Shown here: piece by piece, positions 1-13,700 of the stretch
Numbering within the stretch: the first letter of the stretch is position 1
How the letters are laid out: each line of letters starts with the position of its first letter
DNA from: Sitta carolinensis
Taxonomy: Eukaryota > Chordata > Aves > Passeriformes > Sittidae
Reading direction: 5' to 3'
DNA length: 64,000 nucleotides
NCBI GenBank assembly: GCA_032173965.1
Contig: CM063288.1
Span: forward strand, 12,752,501-12,816,500
Notes under the pieces: model-generated
What the model saw: the letters and a program-made list of their open reading frames with translations, nothing else
Told to the model about the DNA's origin: nothing
Databases searched by the model: none
Translations under genes and position numbers: made by a program

Positions 1-2902
1 CAATAGTTGCAGCTAGAGCCAGGGGAAAATCACTGAAAGTTGCTGAAAGCTCCTTCTTTCAACTCAAACTTGGAACAACAAATCAGAAGAGTTTTTAGAA
101 ACTTTAGATTTCTGTAGGTATTCTTTTGTCCTGGACAAATTTTTGCACTCCTTCAAAAACAGAGTTTTGCAAGCTCAGGAACTTTTAGCACCCTTACTTG
201 CAGACTGCTGTTCCTAATAGTAGTAAAGGGAACTGAGGTTCACATGATTTTAAGGTGATGTCTCAGCTATAACTCAGACATAATTAAAGGCCCACTTTGT
301 CTGCAGGCTTTCTCCCCACCTACCTATTCAGCCTTCAAGAGGTGGTATTTTAGGGAAAGGGCAAACTGTTCTCAGAGGCAGAGAAAGCATCATCACTTAT
401 TTCCCTCTCTCTGTCCAGGCTTGTCTTTCTAAGCTGCCTCCACCAAACACAGTTTATTAATGTTCAGCAAATAGTTGTACCAGCACTCACTGTCTGGCTC
501 TGCTCACCATGCTGACCTATCCTAAAGCTGTACTGTTGTGTTGGCCTCACAGAAACCCCTAGGAGAGAAGAAGATGTAATTAAAGGTTTTCAGCTACAGG
601 GCTGTCAAATCCTTTTGTGTATCTGCTTTGGCAAGTGATTCAAACCCTACAGCAATATTAAATAGACCATCTGTTAGCCTTCATTAGGCTCTCACTCATC
701 AACAGGGCTATTAAATATAACTGAGGATGCTAAAGGAATCCTTGACATCTTGGCTTTCAATTGGAATAGCGATCAATATTGATAACAAAAGTATTTCACA
801 TGAATTTATTATTAATAGAAAGTTAAATACAGCATAAATATGGATGTTTTGCCCTACAACAGCTTTAATGTAACTAATATAAATGATATAGGGAAACCCA
901 GCTGTATTTGAATCAGTATCTGCAATGAAGAGCTACATGCCAATGACACTGTCCTGAAAACATGTGAAGTTCTGGTCATCACTTTGATGTTTGCTAAATG
1001 ACAGAGCAGATAGCACCATGCTAAACACAGGGGGTGTTGTAGAAAAAGACCTGCAATTACAAAATATGCAGTAGACTTGGCTTATTCTCTTTTCTATCGC
1101 AACTTACATATTTAAGGCTAAGGTATAGTAGCTTCCTCTGTTGTCTCGTCTACAGTAAAAAAAGCTCCAAAAGCACTTCCTGGAGAAAATGTTTTCTATA
1201 CCATTTTAATCTTCTCACTGTTCTCCTTTAGACTCTATCCACTTACACTTACTCTATGCCTGTAATTAAAAGATAGGAATATTCACAACTTCCTTGATAT
1301 TCCAGATAAAAGATATTGGACAAATTCTTAAATATGAGCATCTTGAACTGTTGATACAGAATCCAGTGGTGATTGAAATCCTGGAAGCGATGTTTTAAAA
1401 GTTTTCAGATGACTTGTTTGTGATTTTGATTTTCTCCCTAAAGACATAATTAGGGGAAAGTCAGGGTGACACACCCGAACAAACTACTTGAGACTGAAGC
1501 ACCCTTCAAAAAAAAGTAAGATGATACTCAGGCAGTCTGAGGAGGTGGCACCAGTACATTTCTATTGAGAAGTTGTTTTCAATCATCTTTTAAAGTGTCA
1601 GTCATGTGCTGGAATTTTATATTCACACTAAAGTATCAGGATCCAGCAAAAAAATTATATCCCAGGACATTCTATAACCAAGATAAGTTTTTTCTCTGTG
1701 TTGAACTGATCATGTTGAAGAAAACCCCAAATATTTACTCCATTTTTGCATAATAACTGTGGTATGTGAGATGTGATTCAGATTTGCTAGATTATATTGA
1801 TGCAGTTTGAGCAGGGGCATTTATCAGAGTTTTAGTATGAATGGCCAGATGCTCAGATGAATCCCATATACCACATGTTAGCCTGGCCTGCTTTTTTGTC
1901 TGATTTCCTTAATATTGAAAACAAACAGAGTTCTCTTCAACTGCTGTTTTCCCCAATTCTTTCTGAAAGCTCTCCAGACATAATTTGTATCCTTGTACTT
2001 CAGAGATTATTTGTTTTTTATTTTATGGCAATTTAACCTTCCATGACTAAAATTTCTGATTTTGTCCCACATGAATCACAAGTCATTAATTAAATACCAT
2101 AGTGAGAGTCTTATACTCATGTATATATTCATGTATTTATTTTAACAGTTCATGCAGTACCTCACAATGTTCCTACTCTAAAACCAGCAGGTCTAGCACC
2201 AAGGGAAAGACAAGGGAAAATCTGGAAGGTCAGCCATGGGAGAAACCCAATAGAAGTCCAAGAGTGAATGTCAAGACCTACACCATTTTTCAATCACTGT
2301 GTGTTCACGAATGTAATTTCTGTCCTATAATTAGCTGTGATGTTCAACTGACTGGATATTGCCATGGTATTTGAGGAGTGCATTACTCCGACACATCTCT
2401 GCTGGAGCTTTCACTGATAGTGGCTTCATAGAGATAATAACCCTGAACCCTTTGAGTAGAAAACCCTAGATGGACATTGAAATGATGTATTCTCATTGAC
2501 AGAAATCTCTTCAAAGGAGATGGAGCAGCTGGTTTTGTTGCAGAGACCAACAGTACATATGGGAATACAGCATACTATACAAATACAAAAATACAGCAAA
2601 AATAAGTCAAAAGGGAGATAAATTCAATTTGAAGAAGATCCATCAGTAACAGACCTGGACATGAAAGTCATAGCTATGGTTGAGGAATAGGTAGCATATA
2701 AAGGCAGTGAAAGCTGGTTAAGTCCTGCACTATGACTATGTCCCTTGAAAATTACATAAATGTCAGTTCATAGTGAAAGGGAGGACTCTACCTCTCCAGT
2801 CAAAGGCATGCTTTTCTGCTGGTCTGTCTGTGCAGACATAATGATCTTGTGGTGGGTGCATGATGGATCAGATCAAAGACCAATGGCCTAAAAGGTTGAA
2901 GA
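1..2902. other. Unique non-coding DNA, no gene recognised
   Basis: AT-rich sequence with stop codons in all frames at short intervals. The only open frames are of 60-90 codons (1565-1753 and 2102-2374 on +) and match nothing I recognise. At 2117-2145 there is a short imperfect direct repeat around TCATGTAT. No repeat family, RNA gene or promoter is recognisable. I read it as intergenic or intronic sequence. Confidence 0.6.
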
Positions 2903-3606
2903 ATAACCCTATGCACCAGTAAAGGCTGGGGGCTGAGCTGCTGGAAAGCATCTCTGTGAAGAAGGACCTGAGGGTCCTGATGGATAAAAAATTGTCCATG
3001 AGCCAGCAGTGTGTCCTGCTACTTGTATCCTGAGGTGCATTAGAAGGAACATCACCAATTTAAGGGAAGCAGTCCTGGCCCTCTACTCAACCTTGGTGAG
3101 ATCACATTTGGAGTGCTGTATCCAGTTCTGGAGTTCCAGAACTCCTGGAGCAGGCCTGGAAGAAGCCACAAAGATGACTAAGGGACCAAAACATCTCGCT
3201 CAGAGGGACAGGCTAAGAGAGTTGGGCCTGTTCAGCCTCAAGAAGAGATGACGGAGAGGGAACCTCATCAATGTCTATGAGTATCTGAAGGGAGGAGTCA
3301 GAGGATGGACCATCTTCTATTGGTGGTGCTGGGCAACAGGACAAGGGGCAATGGGCAGAAACTGTTGCTCAGGAAGTGCCACCTGAATATGAGAAGGAAC
3401 TTCTTTACTGTGCAGGTGATCAGCACTGGAACAGGCTACCCAAGAGAATTTGTGAAGTGTCCCTCACTAGAGATAGTCCATAACTTTCTGGACACAATCC
3501 TGTGCCGTGTGCTTTGGGATACCTTACTTGAGCAGGGAGGTTGGACCAGATGACCCACTGTGGTCCCTCCCAGCTTTACCTCTTCCATTATTCTGTGATT
3601 ATGTGA
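2903..3606 (+). mobile_element. CR1 LINE copy A, 5'-truncated, 3' end intact
   Basis: This is a chicken-repeat-1 (CR1) non-LTR retrotransposon fragment of about 700 bp. It begins inside the C-terminal part of ORF2 (reverse transcriptase) and runs to the 3' UTR. CR1-type reading is visible as pieces in different frames: 3009-3251 carries ALYSTLVRSHLECCIQFW and LRELGLFSLKKR, and 3305-3553 carries TRGNGQK, HLNMRRNFFTVQV and PSLEI. Compared with the CR1 pattern I remember, there are small deletions near 3020 and 3145, plus frameshifts, so the copy is dead. The 3' end has the typical GGTTGGACCAGATGACC stretch and finishes at 3588-3606 in short TTCTGTGATTATGTG repeats, the usual CR1 tail in place of poly(A). 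The 5' boundary is approximate. Confidence 0.93.
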
Positions 3607-6600
3607 AATTTAACTTTATTTTTGTCAATTTAGTGTCAGGGTCTATTTTTCAGATCACTAAATGACTTCACAGATGCTGATGTCTTCACAAGACCAAACA
3701 GAAAAACTTGGCAACGATTTAGTTCTATGTCACAGTAAAATGATCTTTATCTGCAATCTAATTCAATGAATCTGCTTTTGGGACACAAGCTAGTTTGGCT
3801 GTGTGCCATGCTGACAGGAATTCTTGCCCTGATGTAGGTAGGTTACTTGTTGGTGTAGTTGTAATTCTATTACTTTTTATTCTGTGCCCAATGGCACGCT
3901 TGTAAAAAAATGTCACCCTGTATTTCCAGTTGTTGTTTTAAGATTGATTTTGTTCCTTTTTACATACTTTAGGACCAATACGTATCAGCAAAAATGCTTT
4001 AATTTTGCTCTTTTAATTGTTGGGAGAAAAAGAGCAACTGTTTAATTTAGAAGGAAGTCTCTCAAGTTCTAGTAAAAGAGGGGTATCATAAATTGAAAGT
4101 CACTCAGAAATTTCATTTCTGCTGAGACTTTCTGAATTCTGTATATTTGCTTTGAGAGATTTCAACATTTCTTAATAACTGAAACCAATCAAACAAAAGA
4201 ATGTCTGAATGTAATTTAATCAGTCCTAAATGTTTATATAACATTCACAGTTTTCATGGCCCCAACCTACAAACAAGTTCTGGAGCATCTATTTATGCAG
4301 CATTGACCTTCACACAATATTGTGTGTGGCTCGGCATACTCAGTGAAGGTTGTGATTTTCCCATACTTATCTGCTTCCTGCATTGAATTAATGAAATAAA
4401 AACTACAGTGGGTAAGATGCTGAGAGAAACCGGAAACAGCTCATGGGAAGATGTTTAAAGGAGATGCTATCTGGGAGAAATGGCAGGGGCTGCAATGTCA
4501 ATGAAGCCAAGTCACTGGGAGTTGTGCATTCTTGATCCTCCAGAATTGGAAATCAAAAGCAAATTATTCCTGTGCCTTTTACTTTTCAATGGGACAGATC
4601 AAAAACATGTGCATCACTATTTCCTGTCGATCAAATGACCTGTGGTAACTCCTCTGTCTGTTGCATATTTGCATGCCCAATTTGGTTGTGCAACTACAAA
4701 GCATGTACAAAACAAACTATCCCTGTAAAAGTTTATAAGCAATGAGCTTGTGGAGAATTTAACAATTTCTCCTGTCTACAAGCAATCTCAGTCAGTGATA
4801 CTAGCAAGAGTAAGGAGGAGAAGATTCAGCTGGAAAGAGACAGAAATAGCCTTTTTTTAGTGGCATCTTTTAGTCCAAGTAAATGATAGATATGGGTAAA
4901 TAGCAGAAATAAAATGAAGGGAAAAATGGTTGACAAATGGCACAGAAGGGGGAAGTTTTTCTAGCATGGAATGTGGCTGAGGCAGGATTAGTCTCAGGGA
5001 AATGAGGAAGTGACTGAGAAAATGAGAGGGTGGAAAGTGTGTGCAAGGCAATGGGGAAGTAGAGCAAAGGAGATGGAGAGTAGCCAACAGTAGCAAGTTC
5101 ATCAGCAAGTCTAAAGTTAATCCTCTGGAAAACACTATGCTTATACAATAGGTGATGGTCCTTCCCTCAGCAGCACATAATGAAGCAGTTTAAAAACGCA
5201 GTCCATGGTTTTAACATGTGTCCAGAAGCAGAAGATGCTTCCCATGACTGCTGCTATTGCTCAAATGACACAGTGTGTCACCTTGGTTTGCATTCCCTGA
5301 TGTGGATGAAGCTGGGTTATCTCTGATTAATTCTCTGACCTAGAGGAATGCTTGAAGTGTAGTGGAGTGTCTATTAATTGCTCTGTAATGCTGTGTACCT
5401 TCTATGCATTCCTCCTCCAGAGTAACTTTTGGAGTTTTTTAAGGAAATCTTTTGTTTTAGGAGTGGAGTATAAATTTTAAATCCCTAGAATGGAAGGATA
5501 TCCCCTGGCAATAATTACTGTGAAAGTCTGTAGTGTGCAGATTCATGTTTTTCACCTGTAATGGGAAAGTTAAAAGTAATGATGGAGTTCTGATTTGGTT
5601 CATCTAATCACTGAATTCCAAACTAACAGATTCTCTTGGGCTCAAAAAACTGGGCCAGAATTATCACAAGAATAGATTGCCTCTTGGTATTCCTGAATGG
5701 AACAAGGGCATGTTAATAATAGCAAAAATGAAAAATAATTAAAAATAGAAAGTCTGATTCTCCTTGCATCAGGATTTTGTTTGCTGTTTTGCTGAAAAGG
5801 GGAAGACTTTTTTTTTATAACAGACCAGATCCAATTCATCTGTGGTAGCTTGTGCTATTTAAAAATGTTATTTTAAGTAATTTCTAACTCTTAACAAAGA
5901 CTTAACTTTTTTTCCTGAGTTTCCCTTTTCTTATTTGCTAGAAGATTCTAACTGAAAATATTTTCTAATGGCTAGGTAAATAGTTGTCTGAGGCTGTGCT
6001 TGTAGCTAGGGGTGTGTGAATTAAATGACCCTGTCGTTCTCTTGTGTCTTCATTCTGTGATTGTTCTGAGCCTGTGCAATGTTTCTATGACCTTCACTAC
6101 AGGATTAATGGGAGTTATTTCCTCTATTGGTGCAAAGCAATTATGCATGCCATCCTGCTCTGAGATGGTTTAAATGAAAGTTGCCAATAGAAATGTTAAC
6201 CTTCACCTGTCATAATGCTATTATGTTATCTTGGGCTAATGGTGAAAAGAAGTCATGATTTCATTTTATTTAAATTTCAGCTGGTATTTGACCATAAAAT
6301 TATTTCTAAAAGGAAACATAATAAAGATGGTAGATCAAGAGTTCAGCAGTGAAAAAGAAGTGTTGTGCTATTGTCTGGAATGTAATTATAGAAAAAGCTT
6401 CAGTGTAAACCAGAACAGATGAGGCTTAGGTACTCAAAAGATTCCAGACATGTGAAGGGACTGACTTCATCTCTGTCCTTTGAAAATCCCAATATTTGAC
6501 TCTTTTATTATGGTGACATTACTAAACGCTTGTGAAAATGGCTGACATGAGATCACAGTTAAGTTTTCGATCTGAATATCCATCCTCAAATTGAAAGTAG

Positions 6601-9600
6601 GGTCTAGTCTAAAAACTGAAGATTGCCTAGAATCCAATTTTTGGTTTTATTTTGTTTTCTTATGTCCTCGATAAGCACAGTTTGGTGAAAATGAAGGCTA
6701 GGTAGTGTGGATTCTACAAGAGCAGCACAGAATATATTATAGTAATGGTACATTTGGTCATTCCCATTATGTGTGATTGTGTGAGAGAAGTGTGAAAAAC
6801 AATGTAAGGAAATCAGTCAGAGAAAGAGTGGGCTGAAGTGAAAATAAATTGTCATATGAATATATATACACGCCAAATAGGTTGTCTGGGACTAAAAAAA
6901 AAATTGCAATTGTTTGAAGATAAAGGAATAATATGATATTACTTCTGGCAGAGTGTAACAGAAACAGGCTTAAAAGAACAGCATTATGTGACTGGTGATC
7001 ATATCCCTGCTTTAAATTACTAAAGCATTGTGTGTTCTAGAAAAGGCTTCTCCTCTTATCAGAATGTGAGAAATTTTTCCTAACAAGTATAAAATCATAT
7101 CCTTGTGGGAAGCTAATAGGAAGAACTTAATTTTTGGAGAATCAACATTTTTTCATCAGAAAAAGCTCTCCCAGATATTTCTGTCCAAAAAGATGAACGA
7201 CAAGCTCAACATTGTGCTCTGCAAACCCTAAACTAATGTAAATTGCCCTTGCTCAGTGAAACTACTTGAACAAAACTTGCTCTTTTCCATGAGGTAGGAT
7301 AAAATTTTTAGTGTCAGAATTTGGTTTATAGGAATATATAGACAAAAGTGCCACCACTAAAATCTGAATTTTGGATTATATCCACTGACTGTACTTTGCA
7401 TCTTCTGAATGTCTTGCTTTGGCTTTCTTGTTTAATTTGAATTTATTTTTTTAAAAAATATCATTATTAGTGTAGGGTGCAATGGTGTTTGTCCAATTTC
7501 CTTATTATAGAACCTATTAGTTTTGGAAGCACAGAGTGATCAATGTATAGAAACACAAAACTGAATCCAACTGCTCTGGCTGTAGGAGGATCACACCCTG
7601 ATGAACTCGCTCCATTATTGCAGATCCCAAAGTGCCAACTCACTGCATCATGTTGGGAAACCTGCATGAACACACACCTGCAGCCAAGGAAAGCACAAGG
7701 GGATAAAGGTCTTAGTGATAGAAATGAACCTTGTTTTAAGTCTTTATGCTGATAACCCACACTCAATTTTAATTTTTGCAGTCTCTTTAGATTACACCAG
7801 CAATGAAATCACATTTATTTGCCTCTCCTTTACTGTCAGGAGAGGGACAATGTGATCCTAGCAAACGCATCAGTGAGACTTCCCCTTGCATATCTATTAA
7901 TCACCGTACAGTACTTGGGTCAAATGCAAGGTACGATCTGACTGGGAAACATGGAGACAGTTAAATTGCATCTTGGCATCTATGTGGAATATCTTGTACC
8001 ACTATAATTACATTATCAAGGTGAAAGATGGGCAAATATGAAAAAGTCATTGAAATTAATAGCATGAAGTGTAGCATTTACAAAGGAATATATTATTTTC
8101 TTGCTATCCTTTAATATCTTCCATTTGAAAAGGATTTTTTCTTAATGCCATCACAGTAGGAGTTTAGCAAACATGTAACTACCTTTTCTAATGAGGTCAT
8201 TTAATGAAGATAGTTCTCTTATTCTAATACCATCCCATATTTCCTTCCCTGCTACTTCTTGCTGTATTTTCATAAGCTTTTAGAGAGTACAATTCTGTAA
8301 TTCTTCTCACCTTTTCACATCTCATCTTTACTTGGTTTGAAGTTACAGCATTAGAATATAAGCACTTAAAAATCAAATTCATGGTATCATTAATGTGGAG
8401 AGTACACTCTTCCATGGAGCTTTTCTACAGTTTTATTGCAGAAATGATGATGCCATAATATGGCTATTTGCCAAGTCTGTAACAAGAGAACTGGAGATAT
8501 TTGCCAGTTCTGTAACTTGTATACAAAATTTCAGTAAGAAGTAGGAAAGAAGTTGGGTTTTGCTCATACTCCTAAACTGAACAAGGACCTGTGCAAATGA
8601 AATAACATTTGTTTTCCTCAAAGACTTTATCACTTCAAGTGGCAATGCAGACAAAGGGAATACTGATCATGTTTTAATGAGGAAGATAAAACTGGGGACA
8701 GATCAAATGTATTTCCTTGGGTCAAGCAGAGAGTGTTGGGGACCCAGGACTTGACCTGCAAGCCAGTGTCTTTGCACTACACTGCACATCCTATTGCAAA
8801 TCTACCCGGCCTGTTCACCTGCCATCCATAAACTTAGTTTCTGATGTGTATTCTCTGTGTAAAGAGACTGAAATGAAACAAAATGGGTCAGCCTTGTTTC
8901 TTCTGAAACAGTGTGAAAACTCCATGACTTCATTCATCTTTTGCATTCAAAAGAGCCATGAACTCTGTACAGTTCACGAAGTTCAATCCTACATGGATGA
9001 AACTAAGATGAAAGGACACATGAAGGATTCTTTACACATGCCTGGGTTTGATATTACCCAGGGAAGTTAGCATTTGACACCATTAAGGATAACAGCTGAA
9101 CTGGGATGGAGGGATTGAAGAACAGAATGAAATCTATCTGCTTTGATTTAGAATCACAGTGTATTTTTCCACTCAAATAAAGATCTTTAATCTAATGAGC
9201 AACTCCAGTTTACAGGAGCAGAATATATGAACAGACAAGGAAGGACTCAGAAACTGATATATGCATTGAGGGGTATAGGGTTGACTACTTCTGTGGTATT
9301 ATATGAAAATTAAAGAGAATTAAAGAATCCATTTGATGGAAAAAGAAAATGAAAAGATTAATTACTTCATGGGAAGCAATTTCTTGGAGTATTTTTCCTG
9401 GTTCATCATGTTCAGAATTATGAGGCAGGTAATTACCAGTTCTTTTCCATTTCTCACACAGTGTGGAGACCAGATCAATACAACTCTTTTTACAGTTACC
9501 CTGGTACTTATCTATTCTACACTGGAGAAAAATATCTCTCTTTTGATTTAAGAATAAAGGATGGATGCAAGATGAACAGACGTTTGACTTGTAGTCTGTC

Positions 9601-10139
9601 AGTGTCTCCCCTTTGGACTGCCTGCCTGACAAGATGAAAGAAAATTTTATGTTCAGGGCTTTTCTAGAGGGAAGGAAAAACCCCCTCTGGCCTATGATGC
9701 ATGATTAGCTACTATTTATAAAGACTTTCTCCTGAAAATCATTCTGGAGGGGCCCTTCAGAGCTACCACATCACAAATAACAATGGACAACGCTTATTGT
9801 TTACTTAAGCTACCACCAGCTGATCCATCGACTTGCCACTCCTTGTGTTACCCTGACACTGATGGCTACCTCAGAGCACACAAGCTGCACATTCCTTGGA
9901 GAGTGCTTGAAAGAGTCAGACAGTGTATGTGAGAGCAGATTATTTTTTTTTATCAGCCTGGTTCCTGCCTTGTCTCAATAAATTTTCCACTGCAGGTGCA
10001 TGCTACATACAGAGAGAGGGACTCCTGCTAAATGCACTTACCCAGGACATGCTGCTGTCTTGCTCCTCAAACGTTGAAAAAAGCAACTGGAATTAATATT
10101 AGGAAGAAGGACTGGTATGAGGTGACACCAAGTTATTTA
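3607..10139. other. Unique non-coding DNA, no gene recognised
   Basis: About 6.5 kb of AT-rich sequence with only short, mutually overlapping open frames. Examples are the pair at 4857-5148 on the minus strand, in two different frames of a CT-rich (minus) stretch, the opposed pair at 7467-7766 / 7543-7752, and a 117-codon frame at 8717-9070. None has a recognisable domain, signal or splice-site context. A partial tandem repeat of period 33 lies at 8466-8516 (16 of 18 bases match between 8466-8483 and 8499-8516). Nothing else could be named. Confidence 0.55.
8466..8516. repeat. Partial tandem repeat, period 33
   Basis: ATTTGCCAAGTCTGTAAC at 8466-8483 recurs as ATTTGCCAGTTCTGTAAC at 8499-8516, differing at two adjacent bases. 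Only about one and a half units are present. It is likely a local duplication; no function is implied. Confidence 0.6.
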
Positions 10140-10707
10140 TGTCCTGGTTTCAGTTGGGGTAGAGTTACTTTTCTTCCTAGCAGCTGGTACAGTGGTGTGT
10201 GTTGTATTTAGTATGAGAATAACGTTAATAACATGCTGATGTTTTAGCTGTTGCTAAGCAGTGCTTACACAGAGTCAAGGATTTTTCAGTTTCCCATGCT
10301 CTGCCAAGGTGCAGGTGCACAAAAAACTGGGAGGGTTTATTCCATGCCACAGAACATCATTCTCAGTGTATAAGATGGTAGGATTGGCTGTGAGGGATCA
10401 ATCCTTGCTCAGGGACATGCTGGGCATCAGTCAGCAGGGGATGAGGAATTGTATTCTGTATCATTTGCTTTTTTGGGTTCTATTCCTCTATTTTTTAAAA
10501 AAAAAAATATTTATTCCTCTCTTTTTATTTCTCTCTTTTCATTATTATATTGCTATTGTATTTTATTTCAATTATTGAACTGTTATTATCTCAACCCAGG
10601 AGCTTGACACTTTTTTCCCTCAATTCTCCTCCCCACTCCACTGACAGGAGCACATAGTGATAGACTGGCTCCATGGCACTTGGTTGTTGTCTGGGTTTGA
10701 ACCTGCA
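10140..10707 (+). mobile_element. Solo LTR of an avian endogenous retrovirus (ERVL-type, passerine family)
   Basis: The block opens with TGTCCTGGTTTCAG and closes near 10707 in CA, the canonical TG...CA ends of a long terminal repeat. I recognise the sequence from memory as a high-copy songbird LTR, likely an ERVL-class family. Visible parts in plus orientation are a U3 region rich in the family's typical phrases (10140-10365), a TATA-like TGTATAAG at 10367-10374, a T-rich stretch with an internal A12 run (about 10485-10575), and an R/U5-like end containing TCTCAACCCAGG. A degenerate ATTGAA stands where a poly(A) signal would be expected (about 10573-10579). Compared with the remembered family there seems to be an internal deletion of some tens of bases near 10325-10345. 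There is no gag/pol/env or second LTR nearby, so it is a solo LTR from recombination. No clean target-site duplication was seen. The 105-codon open frame at 10261-10578 is an accident of the LTR. Confidence 0.85.
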
Positions 10708-13700
10708 CTCAACCCAAACACAGCTTCAGTTGGAGCAGGAGGCACTCAGGTCAGCTTGCAAGGACCCTTTTTATGAGAAGGAAATAGAAGTTCAGACTGC
10801 CAAAGGAATGTGCCAAGACCTCAGCTCTGGGTCCTTTTGAAGAGGTAGATGAACTTCTGTCAGGAATAATTTAGATGTAGTTTTTCTTGCTTTAAGAAGA
10901 AATATGGAGAATGTGCCTTCTGGAGATATCTTTCAAATCAGTTCTCTAGTCTGTTACTTATTCCTCTGTCCAGGCTTGAAGATGAAGCCCTCTCAGGCTG
11001 GAGATGCCATGGGAAAGCTGGAATTCAGATCAGATATGCAGTATCTGATTCAGCCTGTCTTAAGGGATTTGAGCTGTAATGACTGAGCATTAAAGACTTC
11101 TAGCAGGCATTTTATCAATATTGCCTGACTCCAGAGACAGGACAGGGCCATGGGATGCAAAAACACTGTGCTCCTGACAGAGCAATGAGGTTAAGAACAA
11201 ATCTTTATGAAATGGAGAATCTGGGGAAAAATACATAAATTGAAGCAGTTAACTTTTATTTTAAACTTTAAACATGTCGAATGGAATTAAAAGCAATTTT
11301 GGAGAGTCATTTCAGAGGTATTTAATACTGGGCCACACATATTGGATCATCATGAGCACTAGTTAATTACCAAGATCATACAGTGACACAGAACCACTCA
11401 TCTTCCACTTCTGGTTGTATCCTTCAAATTCTCAGTCTTGTCTATTTATCTCAAGTTTAAGGTGTCACTCCACAGAAAAATAAACAGCCAACATACAAGC
11501 AAGGTCTATGAGATCCCTCAAAACCCAAGAGAAATATATATAGATTGTTAAAGAAACAGTAGGTAGGTGATAATGACCTTTACTTATGCAGTTAAACTAC
11601 AGTAAAGTTGTTGATTTCATCTTTATCTTCCTTTTTAAAGTGGATGCTTCATAGCATTAAACTGTATTTACTGCCCCCTCACACCGATTTTCTTGCAATA
11701 CAACTTCAAACACTAAAAAAATGCCAAAATTATAATGGAAAATGATCAGAAACTTTTGTTTCAGTGCTAATTAAAAAAAAATAGTTCAAAAGTTTAGTAA
11801 ATATAGAGGAAAACATAAAAAAAAGCTATTTTGTATCATGATTCTTAGAAATTCTTGCCTTCTTTCAATTGCTGGATCATGTTTGTCATAGAACAAAATT
11901 AAATTTGAAGGGGCCCACAGAGTTAATTTTCCTGAAATAATACCTCAAAGTAACGGCTACATTGATTCAGACACATTGTATCTGCACATTTGCATATTAA
12001 ATAAAGGTCTTTCTTCCCCCAAGATGTTAGCATAGCCTTTTTAATAAATTCCCAATTAATTTTATCAAACATTTTGAATAAATAAAAGATGAACAGAGAG
12101 ATGAGGTGGAACTCTGCCCTCTAATGTAGAAAGCAAGCAGAAACAAAGGTGTTTTTTTCATTTTTTTGTTAATTAACTTTGTCTTCTGGGAATAAGAATG
12201 AGTCTTCAATTTAAAAGATGCAACGAAGAACAAAAATATGTATAAATAAAGACTCTCAAAGAATGAAAGGAAGGCTAAAAAGAAGCACACTTTTTAAAAG
12301 ATTGCTATCATATATTGCCTAATTTTTTTAAAATTATAGTTAAGGCTGAAATCTGTTCTAGAAGGCCTACAGACTACAGCTTCTAATGAACAAGTACAAA
12401 GGCTAAGGTAAAATATTTTTGCAGAAGACCCATTCCATGTCAGCTTATTGCAGGGTGACATTCATGTCTTTTTGAAGATTTCATTACTGATATTATATTC
12501 ATACTACAGGTTCGAGTCATCAGAGTCATCCTGACTTCCCAATTGTTATATGTGTTGTCCTCAGGAAAGAAGAGAGAAGCATACTTTAGGTAGATGAAGA
12601 CTATTCTGGTGATTTATTTCAGTTAACAAGAGAAAAGAAATCAATTGTTGTACTCCTGCAGTACACTTAAAAACCTTTAACTTGACTTTATGTGAAATAT
12701 TAATACAGAGATAAGTATGGTGCTTGAGGAATACATACATGCAAATGTTTTTGCCAACTGGATTTTATTTTCTCAACTATATTCCATACCAAAAATACCA
12801 GTTCAGGGTGAGGCCATAAAAAGTTCACTGATAGTACTGGCTGAGGCTTATTAGAAATGTGGCTTGTTGCACACAGAAAACACTGCTCAGAGCATTAATC
12901 AGATCAACACATCTCCCTGCAACTGTTTATTTAGATGTTCCCTCAAGGCTAGCTCAGTGTTCAATTACTCCCACTAATGAAATAAGGGAAGAGGGCCAAA
13001 CGGTAAATGACTGGAAGCTATCTCTTTATAAAATAACAGAATGGAAGAGAGAAAATACCAGAATCCTCAAAGTGGTGTACCAGACAAACTAAGGCTTGCT
13101 GGACAGGGGCATATACATAATTGTCCTCAAGTCAAGAAGTCAAGCTTAAACAATCAGAGTTTATCTAACAGTCCTCTAAAATATTACCAGGGCTCCTCCT
13201 CTTTTCTATCATTTTCCAAAAGCTGTGCTCTCAGAGTCTCTGAGAATTGGGGTTTCCCTCCAAGGTGGGTCACTATGCTACTTACAGAAAACACCTCTAG
13301 TGCTCTCTCTTTTTGTCACTCCATCTGGAGCCTTTTCACACCGAGAAAATTCTCTCACATTTTTATTGCATAGTATGTGATTATTTCTTGGTTCTGCAGG
13401 CTTGCAGATATAATAACAGGTGACGATAGCTGGACATTAAAATAGACCCTATTGCAAACCTACCCATGGATCTCATAGCCATATGACTTTTTCAAACCCC
13501 CATTTAAAAGCTTTAAATTAAATTTACATTTCAGTTTTTACAGAAGATGGGTATGATGAGGTGCTGTAGAGAGCATCTTAATAAAGTTGGCATAGTATTA
13601 ATTGTCATTCTTTTCCAGCTAAATATTCACTAATGATAATGACTCATTTTGCCTCATTATTGTTCTAGTTAAGGGCTTCATATTGTCAAGTTTTAATCTT

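Noticed and set aside
4857..5148. Two overlapping 92-codon minus-strand frames
   Set aside because: Both read the same CT-rich strand in different frames; composition, not selection, keeps them open.
8717..9070. 117-codon plus-strand open frame
   Set aside because: No recognisable domain, no conserved start context or splice sites visible; length is within chance expectation for six frames of 64 kb.
10261..10578. 105-codon frame in the solo LTR
   Set aside because: LTRs do not normally code; the frame ends in a low-complexity T-rich part and has no domain.
12509..12518. GGTTCGAGTC, a tRNA B-box-like word
   Set aside because: No A-box at the right distance upstream and no cloverleaf arms; chance match.
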